Source: Rebecca billardiae RCC1528 (taxonomy: Eukaryota; Haptophyta). Taken from it: a DNA stretch of 64,000 bases. A program made the position numbers and the translations under genes. This document shows, in pieces, positions 16,940-26,582 of this stretch. The notes under the pieces are model-generated. The model did no database searches. It was given only the letters and a program-made list of their open reading frames with translations, and was not told the origin of the DNA. Location: the NCBI GenBank assembly GCA_965240325.2, contig OZ251242.1, forward strand, positions 806,001-870,000. Direction: 5' to 3'. The stretch's first letter is position 1. Every line of letters starts with the position of its first letter.

Positions 16940-18760
16940 ATGGAGCCCTCGCGCAAGCGCTCGCTCGCGGACGACGGCGCCGCCGCCGCGTCCCCGGTCT
17001 TCGAGGTGCCGTGCGCGCTTTGCGGCGATCGTATTGGCAGCCAGCCGTGGGCGCAGCTCGCGTGCGGCGACGAGCACGTCGCGCACAACGTGTGCCTCTT
17101 CCAGCGCGCGCTCGCGTCCGAGCGCTGCGTCGTGCGGTGCGGCCGTCCGGGGTGCAAGCGCGTGACGAAGGCGGCGTCGGCGAGGACGCTATACGACGGC
17201 ATTCACGAGCTCGGCTCTTGGCGGCATGTCGATGTGGCGAAGTGCACCGGCTGCGCCGCGCTGGATGGGTCGACCGCCATGCAGCGCGAGCCGCCTCCCA
17301 GCGACACTGCGGCAACGCCGACGATGACAGCTGGACTCACGCTGTGCGACCTGCCGACGGACGTGGTCTCGCGCATCCTCGGCTGGCTCGAGTGCGTGCG
17401 TGATCTGGCGCGTGCTAACGCCACGTCGCGCCTCTTTCGCGGCGCGCCCGGCGAACGCTCGCCGGTGGAGCACGCGCTGCGCGAGCGCGCGCGGCGGCGC
17501 GGGCACGAGGGCGCGCTGCCAGCGGTTCTCTCCGCGGGCGCGTGCTCGTGGAGGGCGGAGCTGTTCGCGCGCGAGCGTGTGCTGGAGCACGCGGATGCGC
17601 ATGCGTGCGTGGCCGTATGCGGCATCGATGTGCAGTGTGCGTTCAGCGCGTTCGTGGATGCATCGGGCGGGCTGCACACGTGCGGTGAGGAGTCTGGTGA
17701 CACGGGGCTGCGCGCGCCCGCTGCATTGGGCCATCCGGAGCTGCGCGACTCGGCCGTCCTCGTGCCGACGCGCGTGGCATCGCTCTCGGCGGTGTGCATG
17801 CGTGCGGTGGCTGCTGGCTATCGACACCTGCTCGCGCTGAGCGACGGTGGTGCCGTGTACGCGTGCGGTGAGAATTCTTACGGCCAGCTGGGCCTGGGCG
17901 ACAAGGAGACGCGCAGTGTCTTCACCGCGCTGGGCATGAGCAGCATGGGGCTCGTCGTGGGCATCGCCGCTGGTGGGTCCCACAGCCTCGCGCTCACTGC
18001 AGCGGGCGGTGTGTACAGCTGGGGATGGAACCAGGACAGCCAGCTCGGCCATGGCGACAGTGAGAACCGGCTGGAGCCTGTGCGCATCGAGGCGCTGGAC
18101 GGCGTGCGCGTGGGCGGCATGTGCGCTGGCTGGAAGCACACGCTGCTGCTGTCGATGGGCGGTGCCGTGTACTCGTGCGGTGTCGGCAGAGGAGGCCGCC
18201 TCGGGCATGGCGACCAGCAACCCCTGCGCACGCCGCAGCGCATCGAGGCGCTGGAGGGCGTGCGCGCCGTGCACGTGAGCGCTGGTGATGATCATAGTTT
18301 GGTGGTGGACGTCACAGGCGGTGTGCACTCGTTCGGGCGGCGCTCGTGTGGTTGCCTTGGTCATGGTGACGACTCCGACGCACTCGTGCCTAGGCGCATC
18401 GAGGCGCTGCAGGGCGTGCGCATCGTGCGCGCCAGCGCGGGCAGCCAGTGCAGCGCGGTGATGGGCGTGGACGGCAGCGTGTACACCTTTGGCGACAACA
18501 CAAGCGGCGTGCTCGGCATCGGCTCAGCTGGTGCGAGTCCGCCGCTTCCGGTGCGCGTGCACGCCCCAGCGCACGGCCAGCTGGAGTGCTTTCTCGATTG
18601 GGGCCAGGCGCTTTGGATCACGTCAGACGGCGGCGCGCACTCGTGTGGCAGGCAGTCTGCAGCGCTCGGCCGCGGTGTGAGCTCTGACGACGGGATGGAC
18701 GACCTCATCTCACCTGCGCGGATTGCGCAGCTGCCACCCTTGCGGCGCCGGGGTGCGTAG
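16940..18760 (+). CDS. RING-like / F-box / RCC1-propeller protein, array copy 8 (last)
   Basis: The downstream-most copy, 606 aa. It shares its N-terminus and first variable segment (IDVQCAFSAF) with copy 7. VAKCTGC replaces VATCTGC beside the cysteine pair after the RING-like cluster. Private loops are GRGG with DQQPLRTPQ in the fifth blade, RRSC in the sixth, ASPPLPV in the seventh and DWGQ near the end. One residue is missing in GQLECFL compared with GQLVECFL. The end ITSDGGAHSCG...GVSSDDG combines segments of several copies. No array copy follows. Confidence 0.9.
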   Translation: MEPSRKRSLADDGAAAASPVFEVPCALCGDRIGSQPWAQLACGDEHVAHNVCLFQRALASERCVVRCGRPGCKRVTKAASARTLYDGIHELGSWRHVDVAKCTGCAALDGSTAMQREPPPSDTAATPTMTAGLTLCDLPTDVVSRILGWLECVRDLARANATSRLFRGAPGERSPVEHALRERARRRGHEGALPAVLSAGACSWRAELFARERVLEHADAHACVAVCGIDVQCAFSAFVDASGGLHTCGEESGDTGLRAPAALGHPELRDSAVLVPTRVASLSAVCMRAVAAGYRHLLALSDGGAVYACGENSYGQLGLGDKETRSVFTALGMSSMGLVVGIAAGGSHSLALTAAGGVYSWGWNQDSQLGHGDSENRLEPVRIEALDGVRVGGMCAGWKHTLLLSMGGAVYSCGVGRGGRLGHGDQQPLRTPQRIEALEGVRAVHVSAGDDHSLVVDVTGGVHSFGRRSCGCLGHGDDSDALVPRRIEALQGVRIVRASAGSQCSAVMGVDGSVYTFGDNTSGVLGIGSAGASPPLPVRVHAPAHGQLECFLDWGQALWITSDGGAHSCGRQSAALGRGVSSDDGMDDLISPARIAQLPPLRRRGA

Positions 18761-18993
18761 CTGACTCGGTGCACGGTGCCGGTGGCGCGGGGCCAAGTCG
18801 CAACCGGCCGGCGCGTGCTCGTGGCAGCCGCCGATGGAGACGCAGGCGGCGCGTGACGGCACGCGAGCCGTGTAGTGATGTCTGTGAGCAAACGCGGGTG
18901 CTCCGTGCTCCGGCTGCCCGAGTGTCAGGCAACAGCAGCACATAGCAATGATGCACGCCTTACCCCTATCAATAGACAATACTACTACAGGGT

Positions 18994-19075
18994 CGTCCCC
19001 AACAATTGTTCGGACACTGATTTTTGCTGATGACTACGCGGCTGCTAACGATGAGATGGGCCAGAGGCTCACATG
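18994..19075 (+). pseudogene. Possible reverse-transcriptase fragment
   Basis: One frame reads SSPTIVRTLIFADDYA and continues a few residues to TGA. (L/I)(I/F)FADD resembles the catalytic motif of LINE-type reverse transcriptases. The fragment is under 30 codons and no other RT motif was found around it, so this is only a hint that a retroelement broke the end of the array. Confidence 0.2.
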
Positions 19076-19527
19076 AGCGCCATGGACCTTACTCCTCGGA
19101 TGACGACAGGGTGTGGGTGCAGCGAGCGGCGCGCTCAGCGTGTGGCCAGGGCTGGCTTGGATGTACAGCTCAACCGACTAGCGGTTGGCTCTGAAGGCAG
19201 GTCCACGGAGCCCCCGCGGGTGGCATGCCTGCTAAAATTCGTATCTGGCGCACGGTTGCATTTGGCGGCGGGTGGGTTGGTGCGCGCAGGCTGGTGGGTC
19301 TCCAGCGTTCGCTGCGGGTAGTGGCGCCGACTGTAGCCCTTGCCTGCACGGCCAGAGCCGATCGATGGGCTGTGCAGCAGCTGTGCAAGCGAGGCCGCGC
19401 AACTGGTAAGTGGTAGGCTGGTCCGATCGGGCCGTATATACTCCTGGTGTAGCGCTACGTCCCGGGGCTTGCCCAGGGCTGTCGAGCGCATGCCGCATAG
19501 TCATCGACCATGCCACGTAATATACTG

Positions 19528-19566
19528 AGTCGCAACCGGCCGGCGCGGCTCGTGGCAACCGCCGAT
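19528..19566 (+). repeat. Relic of array spacer
   Basis: agtcgcaaccggccggcgcg followed by gctcgtggcaaccgccgat matches the start of the type-A spacer with a few changes. No propeller coding sequence precedes it, so it marks an older array copy since lost or deleted. Confidence 0.55.
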
Positions 19567-19936
19567 ATACGCGAGACTTCCATCAAGGTGAAGGTCTCGG
19601 ACAAGGACGAGTGACTATACTACTACTGGAAGTTGGACGGTGCGTCGTAGTATTTACGTAACTCAGCGCAGAGTATACTGCTTGGTCGTGATGACTGATG
19701 ATGGTCGCGCCGCGCGGCGACCGCGACGGTCGACGTGCTACTATATATATATAGCAGCAGTGTCGATCTATCATCACGCCTGCAGTCGCTGGTAACTCAC
19801 GTGACGACAGCTGTCAGCTGGTAACGAGTCCGGTCGTCGTCGCCGATCAGCATCAGTATATTCATTATTCAGTCGTTACAGTCATCCGAGCCGCTGTCGA
19901 TTCTAAACTACGCGACTACAGGCGGATGATCATCTG

Positions 19937-20040
19937 CTGTCTCTCTCTCTCTCTCTCTCATGACTCATCTCATTCTCTGGCTCGATCTCTCTCTCTCTCT
20001 AGTCTCTCTCTCTCTCTCTCACTCTCTCTGGCTCTCTCTA
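19937..20040. repeat. TC-dinucleotide microsatellite cluster
   Basis: Several runs of tctctctc separated by short unique bases, ending in a small TA run. Simple sequence; no function assigned. Confidence 0.85.
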
Positions 20041-20408
20041 TATATATAATATGACGCGCAATGGCGCGTGTAGAGTGCATGCATCACATGTCACATCCGT
20101 GCCTCCCTGAGTCCTCGTGCGCACTGTCTCTGGCCACCGTGGCGGGGACATCCGAGTCGGCCGCGTCGTCAGACGCCCCGCCGGATCGGCGTCCGCGGCG
20201 CGCAGAAAGAAGGGCGCAGTCGTAGCTCAAGGCTGCTGTTCACAGCGTGTGCGCAGCACGGAACAAATATGCCGCCGCCGCCCGGCGCGCGGCGGCGGCG
20301 CTCGAGTGCAGCTTGGTGCGTGCGGACGAAGAGAGTCACCCCCCGCCGCCGGCGCGGCACGCCGAGCTCCGAATCTCTGGGAACTGAATAACGGACTCGG
20401 CGCGCCGT

Positions 20409-22548
20409 CTACTTGCGCGGGTCGAGGATGGCGATCTCCTCGGGCAGGAAGAGGCGCGGCACGATGTACAGGCGCACCGGCACGAGCGCGGCGATGAGGA
20501 ACGGCATCGCGCCGCCCGCGCCGACGTACCGCAGCAGCACGATGATGACGAAGCACACGACCTGCAAGAGCGTGAACTTGTGGATCGTGCGCTCCTCCAG
20601 CTCCTCCACCCAGTCCTCGTCCGGCCAGCGGTCCTTCTCAAACGTGAAGAAGAGGAACATGCGCGTGAACATGTTGTTGCCGCGGATCGACGACATGCCG
20701 AGGTAGAGGAAGATGCCGATGATCAGGTACTGCGGCACGAGCTTGAGCAGCGGCGTGAGCGCGAGCGAGACGAACATGAAGAGGTGCACGACCAGGTGCG
20801 TCACGCGCGTCTCGATGATGCCGACGATGCGCGTGTCGCGGTTGCCCTCCTCGTCCTCGAAGGTCTCGTACTGCGTGAGCGCGATCACGTGGGCGAGCGA
20901 GCGCACGGTCGCCGCGTGCGTGAAGGGCAGGCCCAACACCGAGAGCAGCGGGTACATGCCCGCGCCGCAGACGAACAGGTCGAGGTGGTAGCCTGCGGCG
21001 GGCGGAGGGCGGAGCGAGCAGGCGGCGCGGCGGCGGCGGCGCGCACGCGGCGGGCGCGCGTGAGCGCGGCTCGCCTCGCCTCCCCTCGCGCACGGGCGAT
21101 GGCGCCGAGGGCGAGGCGCGCGCGCGCGCGCGCGGAGGGGGCGGGGGGCACGCACCGGGCGACTTCTTGAAGAGGCGCTCCTTCTTGTTCACGATCACCT
21201 CCGTGAGGTTCTGGTCGAGGTAGCCGAGGATGGTGAGGCCGAGCGCGAACGGGCACGCGAGGAACACGCCCCAGAACGGGAACTCGGTCTCGATGCCGGA
21301 CGGGTCGACGACCCACGGGCGCGGCTGGCCGTTGGAGAGGGTGAGCGTCGGGCGCACCGACTCGGGCACGTTGAGGAACTGCAGGTCGGTGATCCCCATC
21401 GCGGGGATGACGAGGTTGGTGATGAGCGTGCCGAGGAAGATCACGATCACGACGCCGTAGTTCGAGATGTGCTTGCGCCAGGTCTTGTTGAACCAGTCGG
21501 ACGCGCGGAGCTCGCGGAACTTGACGCACGAGATGTACGTGCACGCGGTGAGGATCGCCGAGAAGAGCTGCGTGCCGAGCGTGCGGTCCGAGAGGAAGAT
21601 GTTCACGATGGCCGTGAGCGCGGCGGCGATCTCGAGCACCGAGACGATCGACGAGAAGATCTCCTCCGTGAAGATGGTCACGTACTTCATCAGCGCGGAC
21701 CAGTCGAAGACGGCGCACGCGACGGTGAAGAGCGCCGTCCACATGCCCTGCCACCAGCGCGCCGGGAGGAACTCGAGGCCGACCTGCTGGCAGACCTGGT
21801 AGAAGACGATGGTGTACGCGAGCTCGGGGCCTGTCGCGCCCATGATGGTGAGCGGCTGCCCCGAGAAGAGCGCGTAGATCACGCCGCAGATCGCCGTCGA
21901 GATGACCATCTCGATGATGCCGACCTGGCCCTCGGTGGCGATGTCGAAGAGCGCGCCGAAGGCGAGCGCGGGCGCGTAGCACGCGAAGAAGAGGAAGATC
22001 GTCGCCGGCGCGACCATCGCAAAGTTGCCGTTCGTGAACGCCTCCGTGTAGTCCGAGAGGTATGTCTTCGGGTTCATGCGCCGCTTGATGTCGATCATCA
22101 GGCCGCCGAACGCCCACTTGCCCGACCACTCGAGGGGCCCCGGCATGCCGTCGCCGTCCCACGGGTTCGCGATTGTGATCATCGGCACGTCCGCCTCGAC
22201 GTCGCGGCCCGCCGCCTTGCCAACATCCTTGCCGTTGCCGCCGGGCGTCGGGTCGACGTGCACCTGGTTGCTGTTGATCGGCTCGCGATCGCCCGTCCCC
22301 TTGGGCGTGCGCGCCGCCGACGGCCCTCGTGAGCCCTTCGGCGAGCCGCCGCGCGAGCCGGGCTTCGACGTCGGGCGCGAGGTCATTCGCGACGCCGCCT
22401 TGGATGCCGCTCGTGAGCCCTGGCGCGACTGCTCGCGCGAGCGCGCGTACTGCGGCGTGTGCTCGGGGAGCGGCAGGTGGTCGGCTGCGGGGACCGGGTT
22501 CTTGCGCCGGTAGTCGTCAACCGCATCATCGTACGGGATGTCACCCAT
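20409..22548 (-). CDS. SLC4-family anion (bicarbonate/borate-type) transporter
   Basis: Two exons (22548-21156 and 20992-20409) encode 658 aa; the 163-bp intron runs GTGCGTG...CCGCAG and joins a split glycine in KKSPGYHLDLF. The N-terminus is a basic Ser/Arg repeat tail (about residues 35-85), followed by about a dozen hydrophobic segments. Family marks are LTIMGATGPELAY, GYHLDLFVCGAGMYPLLSVL, LPFTHAATVRSLAHVIALT and the basic loop KKERLFKK. SLC4 proteins exchange or cotransport bicarbonate, or export borate in plants and fungi. The compact cytosolic N-terminus resembles the plant/fungal borate type more than animal AE/NBC proteins, but the substrate cannot be read from sequence. Plasma or plastid membrane are both possible. 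Confidence 0.9.
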
Positions 22549-23414
22549 GGTGGTGCACGCGCTGAGGTCTGCGGCCGCGCGCAGGGGCGCGCGCGCGATC
22601 GCGCGCGCACAGGCGGCGGGGCGGCGGGCGAGGCTCGGCGGGTGAGCAGCGGGCACGCGGGAGGGCGGGATACTCCCACAGATGGCGCGCGCGCGCGCGC
22701 GCGCGCGCGCGCTGGGCGCGGCGTGCGCGCCGCGCGCGTCGTACCGCCTCGGGGCCGCGAGGGATTGCCAAGCCGTCGCTCTCCCGCACGGACGGGTGGG
22801 CGCAAAGCGAAATGTGCGAGCCCGAAAGTAGGGATGTTGGCGCGGCCTGATTGTGCATCTCAGCTTCGCTGGGGCGCGGCACAAGCTTCTCATTGCCTGG
22901 AGATCGGCGGCGAGATTGCAAAAAATGCCGGTGCAGCGCAGAATCTTTGGTGAATCTTTGCATCCTCGAGCCTTCGACGGGCGAAGGGCTTTCCATGTGC
23001 CGAAACAGAGCCCCGGATTGATCGCGTTCTACTACGGGCACGAATAGGAAACAACCGACACAAAATTACCCGAGGCCAAAAATCTTCGAACAAGATGCGC
23101 CGGTTTCAATACGTCGTTACATGACGTGAACCGCTTTCTCCGTGTGTGAAGCGTGTTGATTAAACATCTTTTCGGTGCTCAACGTAATCATCTATTGGGG
23201 AATCGCAACAACGGCACAACCGGATTCTCCCCCACCTATATCATCACTAGGGCGATTGGCACTCACATGGGTGATGACAGATGGCTGATGAATTACATCA
23301 GTACGGCGCGTCAAACTGGGTACATTCGGTTGACATAACCACCCTGCTCATCAAAAACTGCCTGCCAACTCGCAACACGCGTCGTGGTGAAACCAGCTCA
23401 TGGCCGCATGGCCA
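22549..23414. other. Gene-free interval
   Basis: The first 260 bases contain CG-dinucleotide runs (22680-22712) and probably the SLC4 promoter and leader. The remainder is less GC-rich and holds no supported gene. A gtgatgac...ctga pair near 23270 is too close-spaced to be a C/D snoRNA. Confidence 0.5.
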
Positions 23415-25641
23415 TCACTTCGGCCGCTCGATCTGGTACAGGCGCGTGTACTTGTCCGTCAGGTACTCGATGAGGTACTGCGGCTTGAGCGGCTCGCCCA
23501 CTGCCTCGGTGAGGAGCGCATCCATCGACGTTGGCACCGAGCCACGCTTGTGCACCTGCGCGCACCGCATTCGCGCATCGGATTATAGGACGGGCGACGG
23601 CACCGCCGAGTGCGCACAGTGAATGGGCGTTGGCAGCGTGGCTCGAATCCGCGCAGATCGACCGCGTTCCCAGCCCCGCGGACCCACCGCCGCTCCCCCC
23701 CCCTCGCCGCTCGGCCGCGCGCGTCGCACGGCGCCGCTGCCGTGCCGCACCTTCTCCCCGAGCCAAGCCCTGATCGGCGCAAAGTCGCCCGCCGCCACCT
23801 TGGCGTCGATGTCGGGCATGTCGCGCCGAATGTGATGCGCCAGCTGGGCAGCCATCATCGCCCCGAGCAGGTACGTGGGGAAGTAGCCGATGGCCAGCCC
23901 CGACCTGGCGGGCGCGCGCCGCGGCGGCGCGGCGGCGGCGTGCACGACGGCTCAGCCGCGCGAGATCCGCCATGCGCGCAGCGCAGCCCGCAGGCGGCGC
24001 GCGCGCGCGTGCGCGCGCGCGCGCACCAGTGTACGTCCTGTAGACAGCCGCGCCGGTCATCCGGCACCTCCACGCCCAGCAGCTCGCGCATCTTGGCGCT
24101 CCAGACCGCGGGCAGCTCGTCGACGCTCATGTCCCCGTGCAGCAGCGCGCGCTCGATCTCAAAGCGCATGATGACGTGCATCGGGTACGTGAGCTCGTCC
24201 GCTTCGACACGGATCAGTGACGGCCGCACTCGGTTCGTCGCGCCATAGAGCGCGTTCGCGTCCGAGCCCACGCCGAGGTGCTTGCTCAGCTTGGGCGCGG
24301 CGTACTGCCAAAAGGGCGAGGAGAGACCGATGTGCCGCTCCCAGAACAGGCTCTGCGACTCGTGCACGCCCATCGACAGCGCCTCGTCGATGGGCAGCCC
24401 CGAGCGCCCGAGCGCACTCTCATACAGGGCATGGCCCGTCTCATGCACCGAGCCAGCGAGACCTTGATACCTGCCGCGCGGCGCGCGAGCGGAGCGCGGC
24501 GCGGCGCGGCGCGGGGCGAGGCCGTCAGCGCGTAGTCACGAGCGCGACGCGCGCGCCAGCGGCCGCGCGGCGCGGCGGCGCGCGGGCAGCCGGAGCGCGC
24601 GCGCGCGCGCGCGCGCGCACCACTCGTCCTCGCGGAAGCGCGAGGTGATCCGAACATCGGCGGGCGAGAACGATGTCGTGAACGGGTGGACTGACACGTC
24701 GACGCGGCCGTGCGAAAAGCCGAGCTCGCGGACGATCTCCTTGTTGAGCGCCTCCTGCGCGGTGATGGCGAACGGCTTGGCCGCGCTGAGCGGCTCGGCG
24801 GCCGGCGCGTGCTTCGAGGCGAGCACGGCCGCGATCAGCGGTTTGAGCGCTTCGCGCGTCGCGCTGAAGAGCTCCTGCAGCCGCGCCGCCGTCATCCCCG
24901 GCTCAAACTCGGCCATGCACACGTCGTACAGCTGCGGGCGGCGGGGGCACGCGGCGTGCGCGCGGCGGGCGGGTGGGCACGCGCCGCCGCCGCGCGCGCG
25001 GGGGCGCGCGCAGCTCCCGGACTCGCGCGCGCGCGCGCGCGCCTCCGCACCTCCTTCTCATCGCGACGCGTGCAGCGCGCGACCTCTGCGGCCGTCTCGA
25101 AGCAGTCGGCGAGCACCGGCTTGAAGGCGGCGAAGTCGTTGTCGGCGCGCGCCTTGGCCCACGCGGCGTACGCGGCGGATGCGAGCTTCGCCTTCTTCTC
25201 CGCCAGCGCCGCGGGGATCTTCGTGTTGCGGTCAAACTGCCGCCGCGCCTCGCGCAGCACAGCGCTCGCGACCGGATCGGTCGGCCCAGCCGCCTCCGCC
25301 TGCGCGATGAGCTCGCCGAGGCCGGCGTCGGTCTCGCGCTCGTGCACCACGGCGGCGAGCGCGGCCAGCTGCTCCCCCCGCTCCTCGTGCGCCGGCTCCA
25401 CGTCCGGCATCATCACGAGCTGGTCCCACTCGGCGAGCGCAGAGACGCGCTTCAGGTGCGACACTTCCTTCAGCTTCGCCACGAGGCGCGGGGGCAGCTG
25501 CGAGAGCGCGGGCGCGCGCGCGTCGGCGGTGGAGGCGGCCGTCGCACTCATCGTCGCGAGCCCCGACGCGCTCCCCACGAAGCCCGCGGCGAGCGCGCCC
25601 GCGCCGAGCGCGACGGCGCGGCCGAAGAGCGTGACGCGCAT
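23415..25641 (-). CDS. M32-family metallocarboxypeptidase (Taq carboxypeptidase type)
   Basis: Five exons (25641-25051, 24931-24621, 24470-24027, 23904-23751, 23555-23415) give 546 aa; all four introns start GTGCG and end CAG. The zinc site is HETGH at residues 310-314, with the third ligand Glu338 in GVHESQS. LYDVC...EFEPGMT, DVRITSRF, LQDVHW and GYFPTYLLGAMMAAQ are M32 hallmarks. The enzyme removes C-terminal residues from peptides. The start chosen (MRVTLFGR) gives a hydrophobic leader of about 28 residues, so secretory or organelle targeting is likely. A later Met (MSATAAS) would give a cytosolic form. It faces the SURP gene over 70 bp. Confidence 0.92.
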
Positions 25642-25711
25642 CGCGGCCGATGCGCCCAGGTCGAGCGGCGCGGTGCCTCCGGACTTCCTTCCGGACCCGC
25701 ACGAATGCACG

Positions 25712-26134
25712 ATGGCCGACCAGGGGCTCTCCCCAGAAGAGAGAACGCGCGTCGAGATCGCGGCGCGCTACTACCTCTCGAATGGGCCGTCATTCGAGCA
25801 GATGATTCGCGACAAGAAGCGGGACGACCCGTCGTTCGCCTGGTTCTTCGACCCGTCGTCGCCCGGCTATCGGCACTACCAGCGCTGCGTCGCGCCCCAG
25901 CAGGCGGACGCTGCGGCCCCGCCGGCTTCACTAGACTTGGTCCCAGCGGGCGTGCTGGCAACTCTGGTCGCGCACGCGCGCCATGCGAATCCGGGCTGGA
26001 CGCCGTACGGCCCGCTCGACGCGGAGACAGTGGCACGCTTCATGCACAGCCTGCCGCCTCCGGAGTACACCCAGCCCTCGGCGGCCGTGCTGGCCGCCCT
26101 GAGCCGCTACGACGCTGGTGGTTGGCCCGACTGA
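25712..26134 (+). CDS. SURP (SWAP) domain protein, putative splicing factor
   Basis: A small protein of 140 aa. Residues about 10-52 form a SURP module: an aliphatic helix (RVEIAARYYL), NGPSFEQMI, then FAWFFDPSSPGYRHYQ. These helical domains occur in RNA-splicing factors such as SF3A1, SFSWAP and CHERP, where they contact other splicing proteins. The C-terminal half (PPEYTQPSAAVLAALSRYDA) is Pro/Ala-rich without a recognised domain. SF3A1 and CHERP are far longer, so this is either a minimal adaptor or part of a larger gene whose later exons were not recognised. Divergently transcribed from the M32 peptidase, suggesting a shared promoter. Confidence 0.8.
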   Translation: MADQGLSPEERTRVEIAARYYLSNGPSFEQMIRDKKRDDPSFAWFFDPSSPGYRHYQRCVAPQQADAAAPPASLDLVPAGVLATLVAHARHANPGWTPYGPLDAETVARFMHSLPPPEYTQPSAAVLAALSRYDAGGWPD

Positions 26135-26582
26135 GCGGACGACGATGGTGTTGGAGCCTTGGCGCGGCATTCGCGGTATGTATGTGACCGAGCGATCGCG
26201 GTGTCGGCACTGGCCGGATGCGGACCATCAGACCGGGCCGCAGTCTGCCGACGACCCACTCACTGGCGCGCGTCTCGTCGCCGCTTGGCAAAGTCGTCGC
26301 TTCGTCGCCTTCGGCTTCGACGGCTTATTCAGATGTCCGGAGTGCTGCGACGCGCATCGGCATATATCGGCTGACTCTGATAATGCATCGAAGCAGTCGT
26401 CGCGTCGACCATACTGTCACGTACTCGGTCAAGAGTGTCATCTGCTCAAACTCTGAGACTCGTCGCCTGCCCCGGCCCGGCGGGATATAGTCGTATGATT
26501 ATGAAAGTTCTAGACAACGGCAACTTGGCTTACGGCAAAGGTGAGGCCGGTAGGCAGCACTTATCGCTTACTCTACTCCCGC
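26135..26582. other. Gene-free interval between convergent genes
   Basis: The SURP gene and the kinase-like gene point toward each other here. No coding or RNA gene was recognised; the interval presumably holds both 3' ends. Confidence 0.5.

Larger units (their letters stand above)
18761..20408. other. Array edge and gene-free region
   Basis: A type-A spacer runs to about 18986 and then stops at a junction with unrelated sequence. The rest holds a short reverse-transcriptase-like motif, a second relic of spacer sequence near 19528, and TC microsatellites. No promoter palindrome or further gene was found before the SLC4 gene. Confidence 0.5.

Noticed and set aside
134-18680. Many long open frames on the opposite strand and in shifted frames through the array, some near 490 codons
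   Set aside because: They recur at the same place in every copy, mirror the GC-rich codon pattern of the propeller genes and show only Arg/Ala/His-rich composition without domains.
19073-19528. Short frames after the array (up to about 118 codons on either strand)
   Set aside because: No domain, no conservation with the array and ordinary background length for this base composition.
23260-23310. C/D-box snoRNA-like pair (gtgatga and ctga)
   Set aside because: The boxes are only about ten bases apart and no terminal stem or second box pair is visible.
23556-23750. tRNA-like sequence ggctcgaatcc inside the last M32 intron
   Set aside because: The flanking bases do not form a T-arm of five pairs and no acceptor stem or D-arm could be built around it.
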